Of a DNA stretch of 64,000 nucleotides, positions 1 through 9,070 are shown one piece after another. The notes below the pieces were generated by a model. The model was given only the letters and a program-made list of their open reading frames with translations. It was not told the origin of the DNA and made no database searches. Both the position numbers and the translations under genes were made by a program. The stretch's first letter is position 1, and each line of letters starts with the position of its first letter. Source of the DNA: UBA6055 sp965203755 (lineage in GTDB: Bacteria > Chloroflexota > Anaerolineae > Aggregatilineales > Phototrophicaceae); contig OZ241910.1 of NCBI GenBank assembly GCA_965203755.1, positions 1,736,001 to 1,800,000 of the forward strand. The letters are read 5' to 3'.

Positions 1-318
1 CTCCGTCACCATCAAGTTTTCTAATATGTCAAGTTCGTATTTTGTCCAACGTTTGTTAAAAAAAGAGCTAGATAAAATTAGGATTCCAAAGCGGCTGTCC
101 CTGATTCCTGCGTTTATTTCTCCCACTAGATTGTTACCGATCTTAAGTTCTGTTTCATCATACCAGACTTTAAGCTCTCGCTTTTGGAGCATCTCTGCCA
201 GTGGTCGGGCCACTTCGTCCTTGTCTTCAGAGGCATGGGAAAGAAAGACATCGTATATGGAACGGTCTTTCTTGGTGATAAAGACATCGTAGGAACGGTC
301 TTTCTTGGTGTGGTTCAC
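1..318 (-). CDS. TIR-domain protein, N-terminal 106 codons (runs off window edge)
   Basis: The minus strand is open from a GTG at 316-318 to the window edge, with GAGGAG seven bases before the GTG. The translation holds a typical TIR start: YDVFLSHASED, then a helix (EVARPLAEMLQKREL), VWYDETEL, IGNNLVGEINAGIRDS and ILILSSSFFNKRWTKYELD. These match beta-A, the BB-loop region and the later conserved blocks. Bacterial TIR domains are often NAD+-consuming enzymes or adaptors in defence or signalling; the catalytic Glu would be in the ELD helix, which is present. Residues 4-15 are an imperfect duplicate of the first TIR strand. The gene starts 41 bases after the ftsH stop on the same strand, so read-through is possible. 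Its codons are clearly AT-richer than those of ftsH, which suggests later acquisition. The C-terminal part and any effector fusion lie outside the window. Confidence 0.85.
   Translation of the reverse strand, partial: MNHTKKDRSYDVFITKKDRSIYDVFLSHASEDKDEVARPLAEMLQKRELKVWYDETELKIGNNLVGEINAGIRDSRFGILILSSSFFNKRWTKYELDILENLMVTE
244..310 (-). repeat. Tandem duplication at the start of the TIR gene
   Basis: Two adjacent copies, 244-277 (34 nt) and 280-310 (31 nt), are identical except for a three-base TAT insertion in one. They stay in frame, so the protein carries KKDRS-YDVF twice. It looks like recent replication slippage or a duplication that duplicated beta-strand A of the TIR domain. Confidence 0.85.
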
Positions 319-358
319 AAGATCACTCCTCTAATTTGTAATTCGGCGCAATCATCAC

Positions 359-2299
359 TTAATCCTCGGCCGGCGTGAACATCGCCGGCGCGGCGCCATC
401 GACAATCTGAACAAATTCTTCCGCATTCAGCGTCTCGCGTTCAATCAGAATCGCGACCAGTTCTTCCATCTTGCCGCGCTGCTCCGTCAAGAGACCCTTG
501 GCGCGCTGATAGGCGCCCTGAAGGATGCGTTTGACCTCATCGTCAATCTGCTGGGCATAAAATTCGCTGTAATCGCGCTGTTCAGAAATCTCCCGGCCCA
601 AAAAGACAGCCCCTTGCCCGTTGCCATAAGACCGTGGACCAAGCAGGTCACTCATGCCAAATTGAGTTACCATCGCCCGCGCCATCCGCGTCGCCTGTTG
701 CAAATCATTGCTGGCGCCGGTGCTGAACTGATTGAATATAATCTCTTCAGCAGCCCGCCCTCCCATAGCGGCGACAAGGTCATCCTCAAATTTTTCGCGG
801 GTGACCAGCATATCATCGCCCGAAGGCAGGGGCATCACATAACCGCCGGCGCGCCCGCGCGAAACGATGGTGATTTTGTGAACCGGGCTGGTGTTTTCCA
901 GCAGATGAAACAAGAGAGCGTGCCCGGCTTCGTGATAAGCGACCTTTTTCTTCTCTTCTGGCGAAATCACCCGACTGCGGCGTTCCGGCCCCATCACAAC
1001 CCGCTCCATCGATTCTTGCATTTCGCCCATGCCGATGGACTTCTTGTTGCGCCGCGCCGCCAAGATCGCCGCCTCGTTGACCAGGTTCTCGAGATCAGCG
1101 CCCGAAAAGCCGGCCGTGATTTTGGCGATGGCTTCGGCATCGACGTCGGCCGCCAAAGGCTTGCCGCGCGAATGCACCTTGAGGATATCCTGCCGCCCCT
1201 TGACATCGGGGTTGTCCATGATGACCTTGCGGTCAAAGCGACCCGGACGCAGCAAAGCCGGGTCAAGGATATCGGGGCGATTGGTGGCGGCGATAATGAT
1301 GATGTTGGTATCGTTGTCAAAGCCATCCATCTCGACCAGGATCTGGTTGAGAGTCTGCTCGCGTTCGTCATGCCCGCCGCCGAGCCCGGCGCCGCGGTGC
1401 CGGCCGACGGCATCGATCTCGTCGACGAAGACAATAGCCGGCGCTTCGGCCTTGGCGCGTTCAAACAGGTCGCGGACGCGGCTGGCGCCAACACCGACAA
1501 ACATTTCCACAAATTCCGAACCGGAGATGCTAAAGAAGGGCACGCCGGCCTCGCCAGCGACCGCCCGCGCCATCAGGGTTTTGCCGGTGCCGGGCGGGCC
1601 GACCATCAAAACGCCCTTGGGCACCCGCGCCCCCAGGCGGATAAATTTTTCCGGCTCTTTCAGAAATTCAACAATCTCTTTGAGGTCTTCTTTGGCCTCT
1701 TCGGCGCCGGCTACATCGGTGAAGGTCACTTGCGGCCGTTCCATATCGCGCGCGACCCGCGGCTTGCTGCGGCCGAAGCTCATCGCCTGATCTTGCCCGG
1801 CGCGCATCGAGCGCATCATCCGCCACAAAAACCAGACAATAATCAGAATAGGCACGACGCCGATGATAATCTGAAAGATAAGCGCCTGTGAATTGTCGCC
1901 GGGCTGGTCATAATGAGTCAAGTTGGCCAAGGTCGCGTCAGATACGCCCAAGGCGCGCATTTGTTCATGGAAATTGACGGCCGGGTCTTTATAGGCGGTT
2001 TCTACGGCGCCGTCCGTATATGTAACAAATACATCGGCGCCGCCGCGCACGACAACCTGCTCCACCCGTCCCTGACGAATGTCGGCTGCCAACTGGTTTG
2101 TCGCCAGGCTGTTGGCAAGGCCCATGCTTGTTCGCCCATTGAAGACCAGCAAAAACATCACCAGGACAATAATGCCGAGGATGATCCACATCCGCTGGGC
2201 ATTTGGATTGCCAAATGGCGATTTGTTGCCGTCTTCGCTCTTTTTGCCATCCCCGCCGCCTTCGGTCACATGATTTGGCGATTTTGGTCGGTTGCTCAT
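359..2299 (-). CDS. ftsH: ATP-dependent zinc metalloprotease FtsH
   Basis: This is a membrane-bound AAA+ protease that degrades misfolded membrane proteins and regulators. Reading from the ATG at 2299 gives 646 aa, the usual length. The ATG is preceded by GGAG eight bases upstream; the frame stays open another 79 codons but those look non-coding. Visible parts: TM1 about 37-54, an extracytoplasmic region, TM2 about 140-163, Walker A GPPGTGKT at 234-241, Walker B IVFVDEID at 289-296, the second region of homology with ATNRPD and RPGRFDR, and zinc site HEAGH at 456-460 in the peptidase domain. All catalytic features are intact. It is divergent from the sigma-factor gene at 2493 and is followed on the same strand by the TIR gene. 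Confidence 0.98.
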   Translation of the reverse strand: MSNRPKSPNHVTEGGGDGKKSEDGNKSPFGNPNAQRMWIILGIIVLVMFLLVFNGRTSMGLANSLATNQLAADIRQGRVEQVVVRGGADVFVTYTDGAVETAYKDPAVNFHEQMRALGVSDATLANLTHYDQPGDNSQALIFQIIIGVVPILIIVWFLWRMMRSMRAGQDQAMSFGRSKPRVARDMERPQVTFTDVAGAEEAKEDLKEIVEFLKEPEKFIRLGARVPKGVLMVGPPGTGKTLMARAVAGEAGVPFFSISGSEFVEMFVGVGASRVRDLFERAKAEAPAIVFVDEIDAVGRHRGAGLGGGHDEREQTLNQILVEMDGFDNDTNIIIIAATNRPDILDPALLRPGRFDRKVIMDNPDVKGRQDILKVHSRGKPLAADVDAEAIAKITAGFSGADLENLVNEAAILAARRNKKSIGMGEMQESMERVVMGPERRSRVISPEEKKKVAYHEAGHALLFHLLENTSPVHKITIVSRGRAGGYVMPLPSGDDMLVTREKFEDDLVAAMGGRAAEEIIFNQFSTGASNDLQQATRMARAMVTQFGMSDLLGPRSYGNGQGAVFLGREISEQRDYSEFYAQQIDDEVKRILQGAYQRAKGLLTEQRGKMEELVAILIERETLNAEEFVQIVDGAAPAMFTPAED

Positions 2300-2492
2300 C
2301 TTTGCGGCTCCATTCCCAATTTGACTGTCACAGGAAAACCTCATTATACCTAATGACCCACCTATTCGGCATAAGGTGATAAAATGCCGCCGGACGATGA
2401 GTTGGCGCGTTCTGCGGGTGAATTTTCCCGAATCATTCGGTATCATTAGGGCAATGTACTTGATGTTTACCAATCTGATTGATGTATGCCCC

Positions 2493-3146
2493 ATGACAGA
2501 CCGCAGCAATGAACAATGGCTGGCAGAACTCCGCAATGAAACGGAAACGGTTCAAACCGACGCGCTGGAAGAGCTTCGCCAGCGGCTCCAGCGCGTCATC
2601 TATTTTTACCTGAGTCAAGACCGCAGCGATCTGCGCCGCCTGGCAGCCATTGAACTCCAGCAGATGGCGCAGGACCTGGCTCAAGACGCGACCTTGCGGG
2701 TGATTGACAACCTCGACAGCTTCCGCGGCGAAAGCCGCTTTACTACCTGGGCTAACAAAATCGCCATTCGTCTGGCGATCAGCGATCTGCGCCGGGCGCG
2801 TTACAAAGATTTCAGCCTGGATGAATTGACGGCCGACGGCGACCTCTTGCCGACTTCAAGCCAAATGGCATCATCGGCCGCCCCCACGCCAGAAAAAGCG
2901 GCCGAGCGGGATGATGTGATGGAGAAAATCGAACTGGCTTTGAAGGAGTCCCTGACCGAACGGCAGTATCAGGCTTTGGTCGCTGTTGCGCTCAAAGGCA
3001 TCCCGATGGATGTGCTGGCCGAGCGGATGGGCAGCAACCGCAACGCGCTCTACAAGCTCATCCACGACGCCCGCCGCAAGCTCAAAGCCGAATTGGAAGC
3101 GCAGGGCATCTCGATGGATTACATGATGAGCCTGTTTCAGAATTAG
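2493..3146 (+). CDS. Sigma-70 family RNA polymerase sigma factor (ECF-like)
   Basis: A 217-aa protein with a region-2-like segment (DNLDSFRGESRFTTWANKIA, IRLAISDLRR, about residues 72-105) that should bind core polymerase and the -10 element. A C-terminal helix-turn-helix resembling region 4 (LTERQYQALVAVALKG, VLAERMGSNRNALYKLIHDARRKLK, about 150-200) would read the -35 element. This is the architecture of small ECF-type sigma factors that redirect RNA polymerase under stress. The frame is open from 2376; I chose the ATG at 2493 because homology begins only after it, but no clear ribosome site marks it and 2454 or 2463 are possible. No anti-sigma factor is adjacent. The next gene, a glycosyltransferase, starts 17 bases after the stop and may be co-transcribed. 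Confidence 0.85.
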   Translation: MTDRSNEQWLAELRNETETVQTDALEELRQRLQRVIYFYLSQDRSDLRRLAAIELQQMAQDLAQDATLRVIDNLDSFRGESRFTTWANKIAIRLAISDLRRARYKDFSLDELTADGDLLPTSSQMASSAAPTPEKAAERDDVMEKIELALKESLTERQYQALVAVALKGIPMDVLAERMGSNRNALYKLIHDARRKLKAELEAQGISMDYMMSLFQN

Positions 3147-3163
3147 ACGCTAACAAGCGACTT

Positions 3164-5023
3164 ATGTCGAACATACGTTGGATCCTGGTTATCCTGATAT
3201 TGCTGCTGGGGGCGGCTTCGCGCATTCTGCACGTTGCCGACCAGAGTTTGTGGGTTGATGAAGGCTATGCCTTTTATCATGCCCATTCCCCTGATCTGGC
3301 GGCGTCTTTGGCGCGTGATACCCATCCGCCGCTCTATTTCGGCGCCCTCCGCCTGTGGAGTCATCTGACAGGTCAAAGCGAACTGGCATTGAGATGGTTC
3401 TCCATATTGCCGTCTATGCTTAGCCTGGCGGTGATGTTTCAGCTGGCGCGGGAAGTTTTGTGGCAAAGGCGCCGTGATGATGCCCGCCCAAGCGATGAGA
3501 CGCCGCTGCTGGCTATGCTGATGCTGGCGCTGGCGGACGCCGAAAACTTTCTGGCGCAGGAAGCCCGGCATTATACCTGGCTGGTGTTGGCGGTATCCGG
3601 CGGGATGTGGCTGCTGCTGCGCTGGATTCGGCGGGCAAAGCGCCGCGATTATGGCTTGTGGCTGCTCTGCGCGGTCGCGATGATGCACACGCATTACATC
3701 GCCGCCTTCGCCGCCGTCGCACAGGGATTGTATGCTCTGCTGGCGCTGGGCGGCCGGCGCCGAAGGCAAGTCCTCTTTGGACTGTTGATGAGCGCAGCGG
3801 CATTGTCGCCCTGGCTGATATTCGTCGGCCGGCGCCAGCTGGACAATCGCGGCGCCAACTGGTCAGTCAGCCTGTCGGCGGCGGTGATGCGCGATATTCA
3901 GGTCAAGTATTTCACCGAACAGTGGGCGCTTGTCATCGGGCTGATGCTGCTCGGCTTTGTGACGCTTTTATATCAGGCGAACGGGCGCTTTCGCCTGATT
4001 TGGCATCGGGCGGGCTGGCTCTTGCTGTTCTGGCTGACTGTCCCCCTGGCGCTCACGGCGCTGGCGAATGAGTTTCTGCCTTTTTTGCAGCCGCGCCGCC
4101 TGACCCAATGGACGCCGGCGATTGCCCTGCTGGTGGCCTTGGGACTGGGAAACATCCGCCAGCCAGCGCGCGCCTTTTTGATTGGGGTACTGGTTGTCTA
4201 TGGCGTCTTTCAAGTCGATTTTTACCGCGTCAAGCCGGATTGGCGCACGGTGGCGCATTGGACATCGCGGTATGCCGTGCGCGGCGATCTGGTGCTGACG
4301 GATATTGCCGGCGGCGATTATCAGATGGCGTATTATCTGCGGCGGCAGCTGCCGGATGACCGCCGGCTTGATGCGGATGTTCGATACGAATCGCTTAAAA
4401 TGCAGCGCGACTTCTATCCGCAGACCTATCATGCTTGGCTGCCGCCGCTGCTGGCCGAGCATCAAACGGTTTGGCTGATGTATTGGTCAAATGACGATTC
4501 GGTCTTTGGCTGGCTGGACAAGCTGGATTTTCGGCCGACGGCCGATTTCGTCTATCGGCATGACGGCGGTTTGGCGGGGGAAGTCCCGATGCACATTTTC
4601 CGCTTTGACCGCGTGGATGAAAGCGCGGTCGCGGCGCGCTTTGAGAACGGCATGGTCTTGCGGTCGGCGGCGCTGGACCGGCATGATCTGCGGCTGGATT
4701 CGCTTTGGCAGACGCAGGCGCAGCTGCATCGGGATTATGTCATTTCAGCGAAACTGCTGAATCAGGCCGGCGCGGTTGCCGCCCAGTTGGACAGCCAGCC
4801 GCAGTTAAATCAGCGCCCGACGCGGGACTGGCGGATTGGCGATGTCATCTATTCGCCGCATGAAATGCAGCTGACGGATGAGGTCAATGCCCTGCCACCC
4901 GGAAGGTATCAAGCGGCGCTGCAAGTTTATTATGTCGACGCCGGCGGTCTGGTCAATCTGCGGACGGAGACCGGCGAAGAGCTTGTCATCGTGGCCAGCC
5001 TGAACATCGCCGACAAACCCTGA
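3164..5023 (+). CDS. PMT/ArnT-like membrane glycosyltransferase (GT39-like)
   Basis: A 619-aa polytopic membrane protein. The first hydrophobic helix (about 4-20) is followed by SLWVDEGYAFYHA, whose acidic pair is the signature of the first extracytoplasmic loop in GT-C enzymes. Then comes THPPLYFGAL, the second loop motif of the PMT/ArnT group. About nine to ten further hydrophobic segments run to roughly residue 350, after which there is a soluble tail of some 260 aa rich in beta-strand-like sequence. Such enzymes use polyprenyl-phosphate sugars to glycosylate proteins or lipids outside the membrane; donor and acceptor cannot be told here. It follows the sigma-factor gene by 17 bases and is convergent with the SDR gene 17 bases downstream. 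A similar protein with a comparable tail lies at 25504. Confidence 0.85.
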   Translation: MSNIRWILVILILLLGAASRILHVADQSLWVDEGYAFYHAHSPDLAASLARDTHPPLYFGALRLWSHLTGQSELALRWFSILPSMLSLAVMFQLAREVLWQRRRDDARPSDETPLLAMLMLALADAENFLAQEARHYTWLVLAVSGGMWLLLRWIRRAKRRDYGLWLLCAVAMMHTHYIAAFAAVAQGLYALLALGGRRRRQVLFGLLMSAAALSPWLIFVGRRQLDNRGANWSVSLSAAVMRDIQVKYFTEQWALVIGLMLLGFVTLLYQANGRFRLIWHRAGWLLLFWLTVPLALTALANEFLPFLQPRRLTQWTPAIALLVALGLGNIRQPARAFLIGVLVVYGVFQVDFYRVKPDWRTVAHWTSRYAVRGDLVLTDIAGGDYQMAYYLRRQLPDDRRLDADVRYESLKMQRDFYPQTYHAWLPPLLAEHQTVWLMYWSNDDSVFGWLDKLDFRPTADFVYRHDGGLAGEVPMHIFRFDRVDESAVAARFENGMVLRSAALDRHDLRLDSLWQTQAQLHRDYVISAKLLNQAGAVAAQLDSQPQLNQRPTRDWRIGDVIYSPHEMQLTDEVNALPPGRYQAALQVYYVDAGGLVNLRTETGEELVIVASLNIADKP

Positions 5024-5040
5024 CTCCAAATCGGCGCCGG

Positions 5041-5790
5041 TCATTCGCCGAGGGGCCGGCCGCCATCGACGGGGATAATGTCCCCGGTGCTGAAGTTGAG
5101 ATGGACAATGGCGGCGTAAACAGCATCGGCGACATCTTCGGCTTCGGCAATCCGACCGAGCGGCGTTTTGGCTTCCTGTTCGGCGATGACTTCGGGCGGC
5201 ATCCGCTGGGCGTATTCGCCATTGACCCAGCCCGGCGACACCGACAGCGCTCGAATTCGCGGCGCCAGCGCGCGCGCCAGCGACCGCGTCATGCTGTCCA
5301 GCGCGGCTTTGCTGGCGCAGTAGGCGACATTGCTGCCGACGCCGGTGCGCCCGGCAATCGAGGAGATGTTGATGACGACGCCGCCGTCATCGGCCATCAA
5401 CAGCGGTTTGAGGGCGCGGATGGATGCGAATGCGCCCCGCCAGTTGACGCGGAATATCCGGTCGATCAGCGCATCGTCAAGCCCATCCAAATCCGCGTGC
5501 GGCACTGGCTGGGTGATGCCGGCGTTGTTCACCAGAATATCCAGCCGCCCGCAGCTTTCGCGTATGGACTGCGCCAGCTGCGCTTGGGCGCGGCTGTCAT
5601 CCACCGCCGATTGGATGACCAGATGCCCGCCGCCGGACAAAGAGGCCGCCGCCGCCTCGGCCTTCGCCTGATCGCGGTGATAGGTAATGATGAGCCGCGC
5701 GCCGGCCACAGCCAGTCGCCGGCAAATGGCGCTGCCGATACCGCCGCCGCCCCCGGTCACCACTGCGACCCGTCCCCTTAACGCTGTCAT
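5041..5790 (-). CDS. Short-chain dehydrogenase/reductase (FabG-like)
   Basis: A 249-aa classical SDR, an NAD(P)(H)-dependent oxidoreductase. The cofactor loop TGGGGGIG is at 12-19, NNAG at 88-91, the catalytic Ser at 143/144 in INISS, and YCASK gives Tyr157 and Lys161. SPGWV follows, and the C-terminus ends in the usual TGDIIPVDGG. All catalytic residues are present. The substrate cannot be told from sequence; FabG (3-oxoacyl-ACP reductase) and sugar dehydrogenases share this layout. It lies 44 bases downstream of the histidine-phosphatase gene on the same strand and probably shares its transcript. Confidence 0.92.
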   Translation of the reverse strand: MTALRGRVAVVTGGGGGIGSAICRRLAVAGARLIITYHRDQAKAEAAAASLSGGGHLVIQSAVDDSRAQAQLAQSIRESCGRLDILVNNAGITQPVPHADLDGLDDALIDRIFRVNWRGAFASIRALKPLLMADDGGVVINISSIAGRTGVGSNVAYCASKAALDSMTRSLARALAPRIRALSVSPGWVNGEYAQRMPPEVIAEQEAKTPLGRIAEAEDVADAVYAAIVHLNFSTGDIIPVDGGRPLGE

Positions 5791-5834
5791 CTGCTCGTCC
5801 CTGTCCGCCGCTGTTTGCCAATAGTATAGGTGTT

Positions 5835-6530
5835 TTATGCCGAGCGCATAGCAGCCGGCAGATGGTCAACGCGGTTCATATAATGCAAAATCGGGCGCGG
5901 TCCCTGATAGTCGATGCGCGTGATGGCGGTATTGTAATGATAATAACGCATGGTATAAGGGCGAGAAGGCAGCTGGTCAAAGACAGCTTTGAGCAGCACA
6001 TCAAGAAAGCCGGCATGAGAAACCAGCCCTAAGACTTCGCGGCTGTGGCTGCGTTCGCGCAGGGCTTTGGCGACCTTGATGGCGCGGAAGAAGCTGTGGG
6101 TTTCGGGCTCCATGCCCATGTCGGCGTCATACCAACCGCGGTCCGAAACCGCATCCGGCAGCTGATAATCGGGAAAGGCCTTTAAGATAGCCGAACGCGC
6201 CATGCCATCAAAGCCTTGGATATGCCCATTCTGACGCTGGAACATGCCGCCCTTTTCGTAGAGGTCGATCCATATCTCCGGCTGGCGGCCAAGGGCTTTG
6301 GCGACCGGCCCGGCAGTCAGCATCGAACGGTACATCGGGCTGGTGTACAGATGAGTGATCTCAAAACCGCGCTCATCGGACTCCGGCGCGTTCGCCAGAA
6401 AATCCGCCAGCTGCCGCCGCTGCCGATAGCCGAGTTCAGTCAGATCAGGGTCTGCCTTGCGGCGGTGCATGGTTTCGTGGGTCAAAACATTGTTTTCGGA
6501 TTGTGCGTGCCGAATGAGATAAACGCGCAT
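5835..6530 (-). CDS. Histidine phosphatase family protein (phosphoglycerate-mutase-like)
   Basis: A 231-aa protein beginning MRVYLIRHAQSENN, where RHAQ replaces the family's usual RHG phosphate-binding motif and His8 would be the phosphorylated residue. Further landmarks are LTELGYRQRRQL, YTSPMYRSMLTA and a late SHAGFLDVL that supplies the second catalytic His. These fit branch 1 of the superfamily (phosphoglycerate mutase, cobalamin phosphatase, SixA-like enzymes). The central insertion (LYEKGGMFQ..., about 90-130) is unlike a metabolic mutase, so a general phosphatase is more likely. It is divergent from the PfkB gene and upstream of the SDR gene. Confidence 0.88.
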   Translation of the reverse strand: MRVYLIRHAQSENNVLTHETMHRRKADPDLTELGYRQRRQLADFLANAPESDERGFEITHLYTSPMYRSMLTAGPVAKALGRQPEIWIDLYEKGGMFQRQNGHIQGFDGMARSAILKAFPDYQLPDAVSDRGWYDADMGMEPETHSFFRAIKVAKALRERSHSREVLGLVSHAGFLDVLLKAVFDQLPSRPYTMRYYHYNTAITRIDYQGPRPILHYMNRVDHLPAAMRSA

Positions 6531-6692
6531 TCATCTTGCCTTTTCATCATTGTCGAAATCAATTCACCGCCGAATTATAAAATAGATTCGCCGGAAAGTA
6601 ACCCGATGATTTTCTGGACGCTGGATGATGGCGAAATCGGCTGTTAAACTGGGATGAGCCACTTATCAAAACACCGGGAGCGGTCATTAAGG

Positions 6693-7622
6693 ATGGAAAA
6701 AGTCGTTACGCTCACGATGAACCCGGCGCTGGATGTCGGCACCCGCATTCAATCCGTCGCGCCGGAGATCAAGCTGCGCTGCGCCTCGCCGCGCTTTCAT
6801 CCTGGCGGCGGCGGCATCAATGTTTCGCGCGCCATTCGCTTTTTGGGCGGCGAATCCACCGCCGTCTTCACCGCCGGCGGACATATCGGCATCATGCTGA
6901 CGCAGCTGCTGGCTGATGAGGGCATCGCCAATTATCCGATTCCGATTGCGGCGATCACCCGCGAAAGTTTTGCCGTCTATGAGGAAAGCTCCAAATTGCA
7001 ATATCGCTTCACTATGCCCGGCCCAGAATTGAGCGCCGATGAGTGGATTGCCTGTCTGGAAGCGGTCTTCGACTTGAATCCGGCTTACATCGTCGCCAGC
7101 GGCAGCCTGCCAGGCGGCGTCCCGGTTGAATTTTATGGCGAAATCACCCGCTATGCCCGTCAGTACGGCATTCGCGTGATTGTGGACACGGCTGGCGAGG
7201 CGCTGAATAAAGCCTTTGGCAAGGGCGTTTATTTGATGAAGCCGAATCTGCATGAGCTCGAACTGTTTTCCGGCGAAAAAGTGCGGGATGAAAATCATAT
7301 TCGGCATATAGCCCGGCGCCTGATCGCCGAAGGGCTGGCGGAAATCATGGTGGTGTCTATGGGGGCGGCCGGCGCTTCACTGATCACCAGCAGCGACTAT
7401 GTTCATCTGCATGCGCCCATCGTCAAAATCCAAAGCAAGGTGGGCGCGGGCGACAGCATGGTAGGCGGCCTGGTGATGGGGCTGGCGGCCGGGCGCTCGC
7501 TCCTGGATGCGGTGCGTTTCGGCATTGCGGCCGGCAGCGCCGCCGTGATGACCGCCGGCACCGAGCTTTGCCGCCGCGAAGATGCCGCGCGGCTTTATGA
7601 GCAGATTGCGGCAGCGTCTTAA
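6693..7622 (+). CDS. pfkB: PfkB-family sugar-phosphate kinase, probably phosphofructokinase
   Basis: From the ATG at 6693 the protein is 309 aa and begins MEKVVTLTMNPALD, which aligns with the start of 6-phosphofructokinase 2 and 1-phosphofructokinase. HPGGGGINVSRAI is the substrate-binding block; the GGGGINV form is nearer to PfkB than to FruK. KPNLHELE and the ATP/anion-hole signature VGAGDSMVGG near the C-terminus carry the catalytic Asp. The reaction would be ATP-dependent phosphorylation of fructose 6-phosphate or a related ketose phosphate. An upstream in-frame ATG at 6654 would add 13 residues without homology, so I did not use it. No PTS or fructose genes are nearby. Confidence 0.9.
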   Translation: MEKVVTLTMNPALDVGTRIQSVAPEIKLRCASPRFHPGGGGINVSRAIRFLGGESTAVFTAGGHIGIMLTQLLADEGIANYPIPIAAITRESFAVYEESSKLQYRFTMPGPELSADEWIACLEAVFDLNPAYIVASGSLPGGVPVEFYGEITRYARQYGIRVIVDTAGEALNKAFGKGVYLMKPNLHELELFSGEKVRDENHIRHIARRLIAEGLAEIMVVSMGAAGASLITSSDYVHLHAPIVKIQSKVGAGDSMVGGLVMGLAAGRSLLDAVRFGIAAGSAAVMTAGTELCRREDAARLYEQIAAAS

Positions 7623-7739
7623 CCGGCTGCAAAAGGCAGCGGCAGTTCAGCAGCGGAGTTGACGGCATGTCCAGCCAAGCGCGGAACGTCAATCATCCGC
7701 ATTGCCGCGGCGTCGGCGTAAACGGCAGCGTCGCGGCGG

Positions 7740-8939
7740 TTAATCGCACTCGATTTCATCGGGGCGGGGGGTTATGGCGCTGTCCCACAGCCCCTGCCAT
7801 TCATCAATGTACTGGCGGGTGATGTCTGGATTGCGAATGATCACGATGTTTTCGTCATTGCGGTTGGCGGCGCTGTTGGAAAAGTTGAAGGAGCCGGTAA
7901 TCACGGTGTCGTCGATGATGAAGACCTTGTGATGCAATGTGTAGCGGTTGCCATCCTGCCGCACTTGAACGCCGGCGCAGTGAAGCGGCGGCAGTTGGCT
8001 CCAGCTGGCGCCGCTGTTGCGTTTCTCGAAAATGCCCTGTACGCGAATATCGGGATTCGCCGCCGCTTCCAAGACCGCGTGCGCCAGTTCATCTATGGAA
8101 AAGGTAAAAACCATAAAACGTATGCTGTGTTCAGCCTGTTGGATTTCGGCGATGAGCGCCGGGATGGCGTCGGCTTCGGGAGCGAAAATGATGCTGATAT
8201 CGGTTCCGTTTTCAGTGAAGCTGATGATGCCGTCGTCGGTTGAGCGCGGGCCAAATTCGCGGCGGATGAACATCTCATCCCATTCGGCTTGATAGGCGGC
8301 CGCCGCCGTCGCGCTTTCCATAACCAATACATTGTTGTTGTTGCGGTAAGCGCCGTTGACCGTGTAATTCCATGAGCCGGTCCAGACGGCTGCCCGGTCC
8401 ATAATCATAAACTTGTTGTGCATCAATGCGCTGCGACTGTCATCAACAATCGGAATGCCGGCGTCCTTCAAGCGGCGCAAAGCATCGTCTTTTTTATCGC
8501 CCAGCCCATGTTCGTCGTCGGTCACGATCCGCACCTGGACGCCGCGCTGATGGGCGGCGAGGATCGCCTGATAGATGGATTCGCTGTTCATTTCAAAGGC
8601 GGCGATGTCCAAGGTATGCCGCACCGCCGCAATCGCATTGACGAGCGGGCCGTCAATCCCGTCGTCACCGCCTCGGCCCGGCTCATTGAAGTAGACCTGC
8701 CACCAGCCGCCAATGAATCCGCGCCCCGCGCCCAATGCAAGCTCGCCAATGACCGGCGGCGGCGATGGCATGCGGGTATCGGTAGGCGCGGGTTTGGCTG
8801 GTTTGGCGGATTGACCCAAATCAATGGTCAAGGTAAGGGTGCAGGCTGCCGCCAGCAGCAGGCTGATGAATAAGCCTGTCACTCTTTGAAGCGGCGCGCG
8901 GCGCGGGCGATTTTTTGATTTTGCCGATTGCCTGCCCAT
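7740..8939 (-). CDS. Exported phospholipase-D-like protein with two HKD motifs
   Basis: About 399 aa. A basic N-terminus is followed by a hydrophobic segment (LFISLLLAAACTLTLT), a signal peptide or anchor that contains a Cys, so a lipoprotein is possible. Two HxK(x4)D motifs are present: HNKFMIMD followed by GSWNYT, and HHKVFIIDD followed by GSFNFSNSAANRNDEN. This is the bilobed active site of the PLD superfamily (phospholipases, cardiolipin synthases, Nuc-type nucleases). The lack of other membrane helices and of cardiolipin-synthase features favours a secreted nuclease or phospholipase. Starts at 8948, 8945 and 8939 are all in frame; AGGA eight bases before 8939 favours the last. It is convergent with pfkB. 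Confidence 0.85.
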   Translation of the reverse strand: MGRQSAKSKNRPRRAPLQRVTGLFISLLLAAACTLTLTIDLGQSAKPAKPAPTDTRMPSPPPVIGELALGAGRGFIGGWWQVYFNEPGRGGDDGIDGPLVNAIAAVRHTLDIAAFEMNSESIYQAILAAHQRGVQVRIVTDDEHGLGDKKDDALRRLKDAGIPIVDDSRSALMHNKFMIMDRAAVWTGSWNYTVNGAYRNNNNVLVMESATAAAAYQAEWDEMFIRREFGPRSTDDGIISFTENGTDISIIFAPEADAIPALIAEIQQAEHSIRFMVFTFSIDELAHAVLEAAANPDIRVQGIFEKRNSGASWSQLPPLHCAGVQVRQDGNRYTLHHKVFIIDDTVITGSFNFSNSAANRNDENIVIIRNPDITRQYIDEWQGLWDSAITPRPDEIECD

Positions 8940-9004
8940 TTTCATCATCCTGATTCAATTTTATTTTATTCTATACCGACGCCGTTTTGTCATGCAAGCA
9001 GCGG

Positions 9005-9033
9005 TTAAACCTTGAAGCCGCCTGTGCTATAAT
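9005..9033 (+). promoter_or_regulatory. Sigma-70-type promoter for the ABC-F gene
   Basis: TTAAAC at 9005-9010, a 17-base spacer and a consensus TATAAT at 9028-9033 preceded by TGC (extended -10). Transcription would start near 9040, about 30 bases before the ATG at 9071. This rules out the upstream in-frame starts at 8987 and 9032. Confidence 0.7.
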
Positions 9034-9070
9034 GCGAAACGTTCTGTCAACAGGTCGATTCAAACAGCGC

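Noticed and set aside
614..1891. Long open frame of 425 codons opposite ftsH
   Set aside because: It is antisense to the conserved ftsH coding sequence, has no recognisable domain and reads like a shadow of a GC-rich gene.
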